Source: Thinopyrum elongatum (taxonomy: Eukaryota; Streptophyta; Magnoliopsida; Poales; Poaceae). Taken from it: DNA of 64,000 nt. This document shows, piece by piece, positions 54,401 through 64,000 of this stretch. The notes beneath the pieces are model-generated. The model did not search any database, was not told the DNA's origin, and was given only the letters and a program-made list of their open reading frames with translations. Each line of letters begins with the position of its first letter. Positions within the stretch are counted from its first letter, which is position 1. The stretch lies in contig CM022297.1 of assembly GCA_011799875.1 (NCBI GenBank), forward strand, positions 447,255,292-447,319,291. The letters run 5' to 3'. A program made the translations under genes and the position numbers.

Positions 54401-54816
54401 GAGGGTGCCAATTTCTTGGTTGCTCTTTGGTGAGTTGGTCTTCTAAGAAGCAAAGTTGTGTGTCTCTCTCGTCCACCGAAGCGGAGTATGTGGCCGCCGG
54501 TAGTTGCTGTGCTCAACTTCTATGGATGAGGCAAACTTTAAAGGATTACGGTGTCATTTGTGACAAAGTGCCTCTTTGCTGTGACAATGAAAGTGCCATC
54601 AAGATTTCTCTCAACCCGGTGCAACACTTCAAGACGAAGCATATTGAGATTCGGTATCACTTCATCTGGGATCACATTAGGCGAGGGGAGATCGAGATCA
54701 ACTATGTCAACACTCATGATAACCTTGCAGATATTTTCACGAAGCCCTTGGATGAAGCAAGATTTCGCGAGTTAAGGCATGAGCTAAATATCATTGATTT
54801 GAGCAATGTGGCTTGA
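51461..54816 (+). pseudogene. Copia pol (protease, integrase, RT, RNase H), broken
   Basis: The frame after gag begins next to TAG 51458-51460. The protease motif is WLLDSGATNHM; a frameshift near 51540 follows. Then come the gag-pre-integrase region (WLWHRRLAHVNMRSLQSLL), integrase (LLHLDLFGPP, VDDYSRYTWVYFF, TIRSDNGTEFKN), RT (ETFAPVARLESI, catalytic YVDDITFGS) and RNase H (SSTEAEYVAAG, KTKHIEIRYHFI), the Copia order. An in-frame TGA at 53230-53232 lies between integrase and RT; the frame resumes directly after it, and a CGA codon would fit there. It ends at 54816. With gag, pol shows one nonsense and two frameshifts, so the copy is inactive. Confidence 0.88.
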
Positions 54817-55640
54817 ACCTTTGCACACCCCACCATACTCATCTTGATGTCTTGTTTAGGTGTAGGCATGGACATAGGGGGAGTGTTGTTCTCTCAATGA
54901 ACTCTCCCTCCCCCCATTATGCATAAATTGATCAACTCTTTCACATTAGCCATTTTTTATGGTACATGTGCTTCAAAGAAGAGTTTTGGTCATGGGCCCA
55001 AGGATAATTCTTTGCGGTGCCATACCAATTGACTCAAACATAGGTGGCTCCGGCCACCGCCCTCTCTCTTTGAGAGGTTTTGGTTCATGGTTGATCCTCG
55101 TTTTCTTTTGCCTTCTTTTGAGCCGTGTTTGTGTGTGAGTTGCCTCGTGTGTGCTCGTTTGTGTGTCCGGTTGCTTGAAGTTTGCATTGCAAAGGCCGTG
55201 TTTTTCTGTTGATGTCGAAACTTGCACTTTCTTGGGTGTACGGTACTACCGTGGCTAGCCACGGTACTACCGCAGGAGGTGGGTGGCATCTGTGCTTGCG
55301 CAGCTGCAACATCGGCACGGTACTACCGCTTCCAGCACGGCAGTAATTTTTTACTGCTGCTAGAAGAGCGGTACTACCGCCCTGTGTGCGGTAATTCCGC
55401 TCGGGCGGTACTACCGCGATGACCCGCGGTACTACCGCGCCGTCGAGAGCGCGTGGGGGTTAAGAGCGGGCAGGGGGAGCTCCAACTCCCCCATACCCAT
55501 TCATCTCTTCCCCTCACTTCGTCTCTCTCTCTCTCTCTCCTGCCTAAGAACGGCGCCGGAGGACCTCACTGGATCTCCGTCTTCGGCCGCTCTCCTTGCA
55601 TTCCGACCGGTGGGATCAATCCCCACCTCGCCCTCTTGCC
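54817..55640. other. Region between pol and extra ORF
   Basis: Non-coding in appearance. It contains palindromic GCGGTACTACCGC motifs (55238-55440) and a CT run near 55522-55541, probably a leader or promoter for the downstream ORF. Confidence 0.55.
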
Positions 55641-56072
55641 ATGGAACCCGGTATCTCCCTTAGTCCCTCTCTTTTTGCCCCGTTGTTGTGCTTCTAGGTT
55701 TTAGGAGATGCATGTGTAGTTCTTGTGATTTTTGGCTAAATCTTTGCAAGAGGAGAGTGTTGGAGAGTGCTAGTGCAGTAGATATGCTATTTGGTGTGAT
55801 GCAACAGTGTAGTTTTGATCAACGGTAGTACCGATCTACATTTACGGATGTTCCTAGATCCGTTCGTACGAGATGCAGCTCCGTGCGGTACTACCGCTCC
55901 TCCTGGAGCGGTACTACCGCTCTGCTGGAGCGGTACTACCGCCCGGAGCGCGGAAGTAAAATTTTACTTCCGCTCCAGGCGCGGTACTACCGTGCCAACC
56001 CGGCGCAGTACTACCATGGCTAGAGCGGATGTAAAATTTTACGTCCGCATCCTAGCCCGGTACTACCGCTGA
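55236..56072. repeat. GCGGTACTACCGC motifs flanking the env-position ORF
   Basis: About thirteen exact or variant copies of GCGGTACTACCGC, the exact reverse complement of the LTR 13-mer, lie in two groups (55238-55440 and 55822-56070). TTTTACTTCCGC-type pairs accompany them. The second group falls within the proposed intron of the extra ORF. Confidence 0.8.
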
Positions 56073-57588
56073 GTTAAAAATTACCTTGTTTTGTCCACCC
56101 AATCTCATACCTACATGTTTCTTTTGGTTTTGGCCTTGGTCTTTGCAATAATCCTTCTCGTTTTTCTCGTGTGTTTGTGTTGTGTGTCATAGGTGGTGGC
56201 TCCGGTTCCAATGTCCGACGCTCAAATCCCAGCCATGACACGAGCTCCAAGCGGCTTCGCAACCAAGATGCTCCTGAGGGGTCCAGTGCCCCACAACGCA
56301 ACGTCAAGACCACAGCTACCAAGATCAAGGAGCCAAATGTTAGCATGGATGAGATGCCTCAAGCGGAGTTTCTCATTCGAAGGAAGCTCAACCCCTACGT
56401 CAAGCCTAGGGAGCTCACAAGGGGAAATGACTTGTTCTGGATCAAGCAACAAAATCTCATCTTCTTAGATGTGATCAAGGCCAAGCAGAACACCTATGTG
56501 CCAGTTCAGTGGATTGACATGGATCATCTGAAGAAGAACCGGGGATATTTTGGTGAGACTCTGGATCTGGTGGAACAGTTTGGCATTGAGGAGTTACTCA
56601 CATTTCACATGGACTTTGACCCGGAGATTGTGGCCCAGTTCTTTGCTTCTGTCCACTTCCACACAGATGAGAAGCGGACCATGACTTGGATGACCAATGG
56701 GAAGAGGATGACTGCTGAGTGGAAGGAGTTCATGACTCTGCTGCACGTTCGTGATGAGGAGCTTGATGTGCCCGTTGGTGCCCGCCCACATGCCAATGCT
56801 GAGTCTGCTAACAAGAACAAGCTTCAACCCTTTCTTGTTGAGAAGACACTCCCAAATGGCAAGAAGTCGTTTGTGCTGAACCCATTTCTTGACATCATGC
56901 ATCGGATCTTCCGCAACTCTCTGTTTCCTCGCATAGGCGACAAGGACAAGGTGCACTCCTATCTCGTGGACATGATGCTCATGTGTGAGGAAGCCCGTCA
57001 TCAACAACCTGAACCACTGGATGTCTCTCATATCATGTGGAGTGAGCTGCAGTTTGCTGTGTTCCATCGTAAGGTGCCCATCTATGGACCTTACTTGTTC
57101 TTCTTGATCTCGAAGACTTGGGAGAAGCTCTTTTCGGGTGAAGAGTTTCTTGCTCCCAACTGGATTCGCCATGAGCCTATCAAGTTGCGCATCAAGAGCA
57201 AGTGGGCTAATACCACGACCCGGGCTGAGGCTGAGGCTGCACAGATGGATGTTGATGAGGATGAGTTTGATGAGGAGGAGGCTGAGGACAGTTCTGAGGG
57301 GTACATCCTCCCTCTGCTGAGCCATCTTGGGCTAAGAAGCTCAAGGCCAAGATGAAGGCTCTTTTCTGCATGCAGGCCAAGGGGAAGTACAAGTCCCATG
57401 TTGCTCAGAAGGAGAGTCACCGGCGCGACAAGAGGATCTTAAGGAAGCTTGGCGAGCAAGTGTCGAGCGGGTCAGAGAAGACCATCACTCCTGAGGCTGC
57501 CTGGATGGCGAAGCACGGCTATCAGTGGACTGAGTCAGAGGAGGAGTACATTCCTGCGGCTGAGACGGACAAGGAGCTTGATGGGTGA
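55641..57588 (+). pseudogene. Extra ORF in env position (plant transposon protein family)
   Basis: A proposed first exon (ATG 55641, MEP plus the first base of a Gly codon) joins across GT 55651 and AG 56191-56192 to the long frame from 56193 (GGSGSNVRRSNPSHDTSSKR). The conserved block is GNDLFWIKQQNLIFLDVIKA, VPVQWIDMDHLKKNRGYFGE, PEIVAQFFASVHFHTDEKRT, MTWMTNGKRMTAEWKEFMTL and VHSYLVDMMLMCEE, which I associate with the Pfam 'putative plant transposon protein' family. An acidic segment follows. A one-base shift near 57300 breaks the frame: the first ends at 57355 and the second, basic part ends at 57588. There is no obvious membrane segment, so a real envelope role is doubtful. The function is unknown. 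Confidence 0.7.
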
Positions 57589-58117
57589 TCTCATCAGGGG
57601 GAGCTGCCACCTGTGTCGTAGGTGTCCTCTCTGCCTTTTTTGGTGTCTCGATGCCAAAGGTGGAGAGAGTGTAGGATTTGCGAGTCTTGTGTCTCTTTGC
57701 TTTCGTTTCGTTGAACCTTCGTTGCCTTGGTTTGTTGGTTTGTGTTGGTGTGTGTGTGTGAGTCCAGGACACTATCATATGGTGTGAGACATATGCCCTC
57801 AAGCTTATCTTATTGTCTAGTATGCTTAGTAGATTGTGAGCTTATGTTATCTTATGCCCTGTTACTTCATGCTGACCTACTTTACCCTGCCTCCATGCTT
57901 AGTGTCACTTATATTTCTGCAAGTTTTGCCTTGTCTATAAAATATAGGGGGAGTGTTGATCCTAGTATGTGTGCCGTGCAGTCCAAAGCATATCTATAGA
58001 GTGCACACATCTAGGGGGAGCCTGTCTATATTTTATAGATGTTGGGTTTGCTTATGTTCATTTTATATCCTTATGTGCAAATCCCGTATTGTCATCAATC
58101 CACCAAAAAGGGGGGAT
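57589..58117. other. Copia 3' non-coding region and PPT
   Basis: No gene. The polypurine tract AAAAAGGGGGGA (58105-58116) directly precedes the 3' LTR. Confidence 0.7.
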
Positions 58118-59605
58118 TGTTAGGGCATATTTCTCCCTATGTGGTTTTGGTGATTGATGACAATGCATTTGTGGACTAATCGTGTGCATGGAGCATTTCA
58201 GATATCTCATGTTTAGGCACAAGACGATTCGGTGCCCCTCGGAGCCTATCGAAGACGGCGGTTTTCTACATTTCTTTTCGGTGGATTTGAGTCGTAGGAA
58301 AGCCGTACTATTAAGAGGGGGTCCGCTTCGGAAAGGTTAGGGTGGAATCAACACGTACACATCTGTTCCTTTGCACCACCTCTCCTTCGCTTCTTTGGAG
58401 CATCGGTCGTTTACCCTTAGCTCTGCAAAATGAAGGGTTTCAAATGCTTGAGTGTATGTGGCATGCGGTAGTACCGCTCAAGGGAGCAGTAGTACCGCAG
58501 GGTCCAGCGGTAGTACCGCTCCTGGTGAGCGGTAGTACCGCTAGCTCTGGCCCTGACACTGGCGCATGCGGAAGTAGGCGCGGAAGTAAAATTACTTCCG
58601 CGCCCACACGGTAGTACCGCTTCCTGCCAGTGGTAGTACCGTGCCGGATTTTTGCACAGTCCTAAACTCAGCGGAAGTAGCCACGGACGTAATTTATTTA
58701 GTCCGTGCCTTTCCAGCCCAGTTGAGCCCTGCCTTGCGGTAGTACCGCAAGGGCGCGCGGTAATACCGCTCCGGCGGTTCTACCGCTCGTTGCTATATGC
58801 AACAGGGCCTCATCTGGTCACTGCCGCCCGAGCGGTAGTACCGCACCGGCTAGCAATAGTACCACAACTCCTTGCGGTAGTACCGCAGACGTGTGCGGTA
58901 GTACCGCATGTCGCGGGCTGAGTAAGCGGGTAACGGTCTGATCTTTTCCCCCACTATATAAAGGGGGTCTTCTTCCCCAAGAAGACCACCTCTTCCCTCC
59001 CCAAGCTCCATTGTTGCTCAAAGCTCCATTTTCGCCCGATCTCTCTCCCTAGCCAATCAAACTTGTTGATTTTCTAGGGATTGGTTGAGAAGGCCCCGAT
59101 CTACACTTCCACCAAGAGAAATTTGATTCCCCCCACTAATCCCTTGCAGATCTTGTTACTCTTGGGTGTTTGAGCACCCTAGACGGTTGAGGTCACCGCG
59201 AAGCCATATTCCATTGTGGTGAAACTTCGTGGTGTCGTTGGGAGCCTCCGATTAAGTTATGGAGATTGCCCCAACCTTGTTTGTAAAGGTTTGGTCGCCG
59301 CCTCCAAGGGCACCAATAGTGGAATCACGGCATCTCGCATTGTGTGAGGGCGTGAGGACAATACGGTGGCCCTAGTGGCTTCTTGGGGAGCATTGTGCCT
59401 CCATACCGCTCCAACGGAGACGTACTTCCTCTCAAAGGGAAGGAACTTCGGTAACACATCCTCGTCTCCACCGGCTCCACTTTTGGTTATCTCTTACCTT
59501 TACTTGTGCAAGCTTATATTGTGTTGTATCCCTTGCTTGCTTGTGTGCTTGTTGTTGTTGCATCATATAGGTTGCTCACCTAGTTGCATATCTAGACAAC
59601 CTACT
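58118..59605 (+). repeat. Copia 3' LTR, interrupted
   Basis: Starts TGTTAGGGCATATTTCTCCC and matches the 5' LTR through CAACCTACT, where Angela is inserted. It has the same 13-mer array (58464-58910) but lacks about 40 bp of it, and the TATA box is at 58955-58962. The last roughly 120-130 bp of the LTR lie past the Angela element. Confidence 0.92.
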
Positions 59606-61324
59606 TGTTGGAAATATGCCCTAGAGGCAATAATAAAGTGGTTATTATTATATTTCCTTGTTCATGATTATTGTCTATTGTTCATGCTATAATTGTGTTA
59701 TCTGGAAATCGTAATACATGTGTGAATACATAGACCACAACATGTCCCTAGTGAGCCTCTGTTTGACTAGCTCGTTGATCAATAGATGGTTACGGTTTCC
59801 TAACCATGGGCATTGGATGTCGTTGATAACGGGATCACATCATTAGGAGAATGATGTGATGGACAAGACCCAATCCTAAGCATAGCACAAGATCGTGTAG
59901 TTCGTCTGCTAAAGCTTTTCTAATGTCAAGTATCACTTCCTTAGACCATGAGATTGTGCAACTCCCGGATACCGTAGGAATGCTTTGGGTGTGCCAAACG
60001 TCACAACGTAACTGGGTGGCTATAAAGGTGCACTACGGGTATCTCCGAAAGTGTCTGTTGGGTTGGCACGAATCGAGACTGGGATTTGTCACTCCGTGTG
60101 ACGGAGAGGTACCTCTGGGCCCACTCGGTAGGACATCATCATAATGAGCTCAATGTGATCAAGGAGTTGTTCACGGGATGATGTGTTACGGGAACGAGTA
60201 AAGAGACTTGCCGTAACGAGATTGAACAAGGTATCGGTATACCGACGATCGAATCTCGGGCAAGTGCTATACCGGTGGACAAAGGGAATTGTATACGGGA
60301 TTGATTGAATCCTCGACATCGTGGTTCATCCGATGAGATCATCATGGAGCATGTGGGAGCCAACATGGGTATCCAGATCCCGCTGTTGGTTATTGACCGG
60401 AGGGTTGTCTCGGTCATGTCTACGTGTCTCCCGAACCCGTAGGGTCTACACACTTAAGGTTCGGTGACGCTAGAGTTGTAGAGATATTAGTATGCGGTTA
60501 ACCGAAAGTTGTTCGGAGTCCCGGATGAGATCCCGGACGTCACGAGGAGTTCCGGAATGGTCCGAAGGTAAAGATTTATATATAGGAAGTCCAGTTTCGG
60601 CCACTGGGAGAGTTTCGGGGGTCACCGGTATTGTACCGGGACCACCGGAAGGGTCCCGGGGGTCCACCGGGTGGGGCCACCTATCCCGGAGGGCCCCATG
60701 GGCTAAAGTGGCGTGGGAACCAGCCCCTGGTGGGCTGGTGCACCCCCCTTGGGCCTCCCCATGCGCCTAGGGTTGGGAACCCTAGGGGGTGGGGGCGCCT
60801 CCACCAAACTTGGGGGGCAAGTTCCCCCCCTAGGCCGCCGCCCCTCCCTAGATGGGATCTACAAGGGGGGCCGGCGCCCCCCCTGGCCCCTATATATAGT
60901 GGAGGGGAGGGAGGGCAGCCGCACCCAAGAAGCCCTGGCACCTCCCTCTCCCTCCCGTGACACCTCTTCCTCCTCCAGTAGCGCTTGGCGAAGCCCTGCT
61001 GAAATCCCGCTACTTCCACCACCACGCCGTCGTGCTGCTGGATCTCCATCAACTTCTCCTCCCCCCTTGCTGGATCAAGAAGGAGGAGACGTCTCTGCTC
61101 CATACGTGTGTTGAACGCGGAGGTGCCGTCCGTTCGGCGCTAGGATCATCGGTGATTTGGATCACGACGAGTATGACTCCATCAACCCCGTTCTCTTGAA
61201 CGCTTCCACGCGCGATCTACAAGGGTATGTAGATGCACTCCCCTCTCTCTCGTTGCTAGATGACTCCATAGATTGATCTTGGTGATGCGTAGAAAATTTT
61301 AAATTTCTGCTACGATCCCCAACA
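59606..61324 (+). repeat. Angela-type 5' LTR (1,719 bp)
   Basis: TGTTGG...CCAACA ends. A TATA-like CCCCTATATATAGTGG lies at about 60887-60902, followed by the leader start. GC-rich blocks with G and C runs at 60600-60880 are usual for this LTR. Confidence 0.9.
60889..60898 (+). promoter_or_regulatory. TATA box in the Angela-type LTR
   Basis: CTATATATAG within GGCCCCTATATATAGTGGAG, the presumed core promoter for the element's genomic RNA. Confidence 0.7.
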
Positions 61325-62637
61325 GTGGCATCATGAGCTAGGTCTATACGTAGTTACTATGCACGAGTAGAACACAAGTTGTTGTGGGCGTCGATTTTGT
61401 CAATTTACTTGCCGTTACTAGTCTTATCTTGATTCGGCGGCACTGTGGGATGAAGCGGCCCGGACCGACCTTACACGTACGCTTACGTGAGACAGGTTCC
61501 ACCGACTGACATGCACTAGTTGCATAAGGTGGCTAGCGGGTGTCTGTCTCTCCTACTTTAGTTGGATCGGATTCGATGAAAAGGGTCCTTATGAAGGGTA
61601 AATAGAAATTGGCATATCACGTTGTGGTTTTGGCGTAGGTAAGAAACGTTCTTGCTAGAAACCTATAGCAGCCACGTAAAAAAATTTGCAACAACAATTA
61701 GAGGACGTCTAACTTGTTCTTGCAGCTTATGCCGTGTGATGTGATATGGCTAAAAGGATGTGATGAATGATATATGTGATGTATGAGATTGATCATGTTC
61801 TTGTAATAGGAATCACGACTTGCATGTCGATGAGTATGACAACCGGCAGGAGCCATAGGAGTTGTCTTAATTTATTGTATGACCTGCGTGTCAATGAAAA
61901 CGCCATGTAATTACTTTACTTTATTGCTAACCGTTAGCCATAGTAGTAGAAGTAATAGTTGGCGAGACAACTTCATGAAGACACGATGATGGAGATCATG
62001 ATGATGGAGATCATGGTGTCATGCCGGTGACGATAATGATCATGGCGCCCCGAAGATGGAGATCAAAGGAGCAAAATGATATTGGCCATATCATGTCACT
62101 TTTTGAATGCATGTGATGTTTATCATGTTTTTACATCTTATTTGCTTAGAACGACGGTAGCATAAATAAGATGATTCCTCACTAAAATTTCAAGAAAAGT
62201 GTTCCCCCTAACTGTGCACCGTTGCGAAGGTTCGTTGTTTCGAAGCACCACGTGATGATCGGGTGTGATAGATTCTAACGTTCGCATACAACGGGTGTTG
62301 ACGAACCTAGCATGTACAGACATGGCCTCGGAACACATGCGAAACACTTAGGTTGACTTGACGAGCCTAGCATGTACAGACATGGCCTCGGAACACGGAA
62401 GACCGAAAGGTCGAACATGAGTCGTATAGAAGATACGATCAACATGGAGATGTTCACCGTTGATGACTAGTCCGTCGCACGTGATGATCAGACACGGCCT
62501 AGTCGATTCGGATCATGTATCACTTAGATGACTAGAGGGATGTCTATCTGAGTGGGAGTTCATTAAATAATTTGATTAGATGAACTTAATTGTCATGAAC
62601 TTAGTCTAAAATCTTTACAATATGTCTTGTAGATCAA
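61325..62637 (+). other. Angela leader with PBS and 60-bp duplication
   Basis: GTGGCATCATGAGCTAGG directly after the LTR is the primer-binding region, diverged from the initiator-tRNA match TGGTATCAGAGC. The leader has no gene. A block CCTAGCATGTACAGACATGG (continuing CCTCGGAACAC) occurs twice exactly 60 bp apart, at 62306 and 62366. Confidence 0.75.
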
Positions 62638-64000
62638 ATGGCCCACGCTAATGTTGCCCTCAACTTCAACGCGTTCCTAGAGAAAACCAAGCTGAAAGAC
62701 GATGGTAGCAACTATACGGACTGGGTCCGTAACCTGAGGATTATCCTCATAGCTGCCAAGAAAGCATATGTCCTTGAAGCACCGCTAGGTGACGCACCTG
62801 TTTTCCCAGCAACTCAAGATGTTATGAACGTCTGGCAGTCGCGTAGTGATGATTACTCCCTGGTTCAGTGCGGCATGCTTTACAGCTTGGAATCGGGGCT
62901 CCAAAAGCGTTTTGAGCAACACGGAGCATATGAGATGTTCCAAGAGCTGAAAATGGTTTTCCAAGCTCATGCCCGAGTCGAGAGATATGAAGTCTCCGAC
63001 AAGTTCTACAGTTGTAAGATGGAGGAGAATAGTTCAGTCAGCGAGCACATACTCAAGATGTCTGGGTTGCACAACCGCTTGTCTCAGCTGGGAGTTAATC
63101 TCCCGGATGACGCGGTCGTTGACAGAATCCTTCAATCGCTTCCACCTAGCTACAAGAGCTTCGTGATGAACTTCAATATGCAGGGGATGGAGAAAACCAT
63201 TCCTGAGGTATATTCAATGCTGAAATCAGCGGAGGTGGAGATCAAAAAGGAACATCAAGTGTTGATGGTGAATAAAACCACTAAGTTCAAGAAAGGCAAG
63301 GGTAAAAAGAACTTCAAGAAGGACGGCAAGGGAGTTGCCGCGCCCGGTAAGCAAGCTGCCGGGAAGAAGTCAAAGAATGGACCCAAGCCTGAGACTGAGT
63401 GCTTTTATTGCAAGGGAAACGGTCATTGGAAGCGGAACTGCCCCAAGTACTTAGCGGATAAGAAGGCCGGCAATACCAAAGGTATATATGATATACATGT
63501 TATTGATGTGTACCTTACCAGCACTCGTAGTAGCTCCTGGGTATTTGATACCGGTGCGGTTGCTCATATTTGTAACTCAAAACAGGAGCTGCGGAATAAG
63601 CGAAGACTGGCGAAGGACGAGGTGACGATGCGCGTCGGGAATGGTTCCAAGGTCGATGTGATCGCCGTCGGCACGCTACCTCTACATCTACCTTCGGGAT
63701 TAGTTTTAAACCTCAATAATTGTTATTTAGTGCCAGCTTTGAGCATGAACATTGTATCTGGATCTCGCTTAATGCGAGATGGCTACTCATTTAAATCTGA
63801 GAATAATGGTTGTTCTATTTATATGAGAGATATGCTTTATGGTCATGCCCCGCTGGTCAATGGTTTATTCTTATTGAATCTCGAACGTGATGTTACACAT
63901 ATTCATAGTGTGAATGCCAAAAGATGTAAGGTTGATAATGATAGTCCCACATACTTGTGGCACTGCCGCCTTGGTCACATTGGTGTCAATCGCATGAAGA
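62638..64000 (+). CDS. Angela-type gag-pol polyprotein, 5' part (runs off window)
   Basis: From ATG 62638 (MAHANVALNFNAFLEKTKLK) the frame is open to the window end, 454 codons with no stop. Residues of about 1-230 are the gag/UBN2 capsid region (NYTDWVRNLRIILIAAKKAY, KRFEQHGAYEMFQELKMVFQ, MQGMEKTIPEVYSMLKSAE). A zinc knuckle CFYCKGNGHWKRNC follows near residue 260, then the aspartic protease motif WVFDTGAVAHIC near residue 300, and the gag-pre-integrase region (YLWHCRLGHIGVNRM) at the edge. It is a single gag-pol frame, as usual for this group. The lack of stops suggests a young copy. It should continue with integrase, RT and RNase H. Confidence 0.93.
   Translation, partial: MAHANVALNFNAFLEKTKLKDDGSNYTDWVRNLRIILIAAKKAYVLEAPLGDAPVFPATQDVMNVWQSRSDDYSLVQCGMLYSLESGLQKRFEQHGAYEMFQELKMVFQAHARVERYEVSDKFYSCKMEENSSVSEHILKMSGLHNRLSQLGVNLPDDAVVDRILQSLPPSYKSFVMNFNMQGMEKTIPEVYSMLKSAEVEIKKEHQVLMVNKTTKFKKGKGKKNFKKDGKGVAAPGKQAAGKKSKNGPKPETECFYCKGNGHWKRNCPKYLADKKAGNTKGIYDIHVIDVYLTSTRSSSWVFDTGAVAHICNSKQELRNKRRLAKDEVTMRVGNGSKVDVIAVGTLPLHLPSGLVLNLNNCYLVPALSMNIVSGSRLMRDGYSFKSENNGCSIYMRDMLYGHAPLVNGLFLLNLERDVTHIHSVNAKRCKVDNDSPTYLWHCRLGHIGVNRMK

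Larger units (their letters stand above)
47231..59605 (+). mobile_element. Copia retrotransposon (Maximus/SIRE-like), decayed
   Basis: The 5' LTR is 47231-48839 and the 3' LTR runs 58118-59605, where an Angela-type element interrupts it. Order is PBS, gag, protease-integrase-RT-RNase H (Copia order), an extra ORF in the env position, PPT, 3' LTR. The left flank ACCGT (47226-47230) would be the TSD; its partner lies beyond the window. The LTRs differ by many substitutions and two indels (about 36-40 bp extra near 47613 in the 5' LTR, about 15 bp extra near 59175 in the 3' LTR), so the insertion is not recent. The rest of the 3' LTR should follow the Angela element outside the window. Confidence 0.9.
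59606..64000 (+). mobile_element. Angela/BARE/WIS-type Copia element, 5' part
   Basis: The LTR begins TGTTGGAAATATGCCCTAGA and ends CGATCCCCAACA, the typical start and end of this Triticeae group. It is inserted after CTACT (59601-59605), the likely TSD. The leader and the gag-pol frame follow; the 3' half and second LTR are beyond the window. Confidence 0.93.

Noticed and set aside
56171..57355. Considered a true retroviral-type envelope gene
   Set aside because: No signal peptide or membrane helix seen; it matches a plant transposon-protein type instead.

Overview
This window reads as intergenic DNA from a large grass genome of the wheat/barley tribe (Triticeae). The signs are an Angela/BARE/WIS-type Copia LTR, an Au-type SINE, Stowaway and Tourist MITEs, a CACTA element with TAGTACCGGTT-type subterminal repeats, and many nested insertions. 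No bacterial features, rRNA, tRNA or CRISPR arrays are visible. Element family names come from remembered sequence character, not from a search.

Left part (1-16.3 kb): GC-rich repeats and a GCCGACGG inverted-repeat cluster, a Stowaway MITE, a 370-bp LINE tail with a 15-bp target-site duplication (TSD), RNase H and zf-RVT LINE remnants, a Tourist-like MITE, a broken NF-YC-like histone-fold gene, and a 6.1-kb LINE with an intact ORF2 and a perfect 16-bp TSD.

Middle (16.35-32.45 kb): a 16.1-kb CACTA transposon inserted into an RNase H-type LINE remnant, with TSD GTT and the reading frame resuming on the far side. It carries a decayed TNP2-type transposase, a second multi-exon gene ending in an Ulp1/C48-like protease domain with H, D and C visible, a two-exon small coiled-coil/tail-anchor protein gene, and a small Arg/Pro-rich ORF. 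A 4.2-kb solo LTR (TSD GATTG) sits in an exon of the second gene.

32.7-47.2 kb: the one intact-looking host gene, a two-exon Pollen Ole e 1/extensin-like secreted protein on the minus strand (33.46-34.16 kb), followed by small transposons with readable TSDs (Mutator-like, Stowaway, Tourist, Au SINE, hAT-like) and two copies of an AT-rich repeat.

Right part (47.2-64 kb): a Copia element of the Maximus/SIRE type with gag, pol and an extra env-position ORF. Its LTRs carry dense GCGGTAGTACCGC arrays just upstream of the TATA box. The 3' LTR is interrupted by an Angela-type Copia element whose gag-pol frame stays open to the window edge.

Order of events from nesting: LINE remnant, then CACTA, then LTR element (now solo) inside CACTA; and older Copia, then Angela in its 3' LTR. 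ORF2 of the 6.1-kb LINE and the Angela gag-pol look youngest because they are unbroken; the CACTA genes and the older Copia carry several stops and frameshifts.
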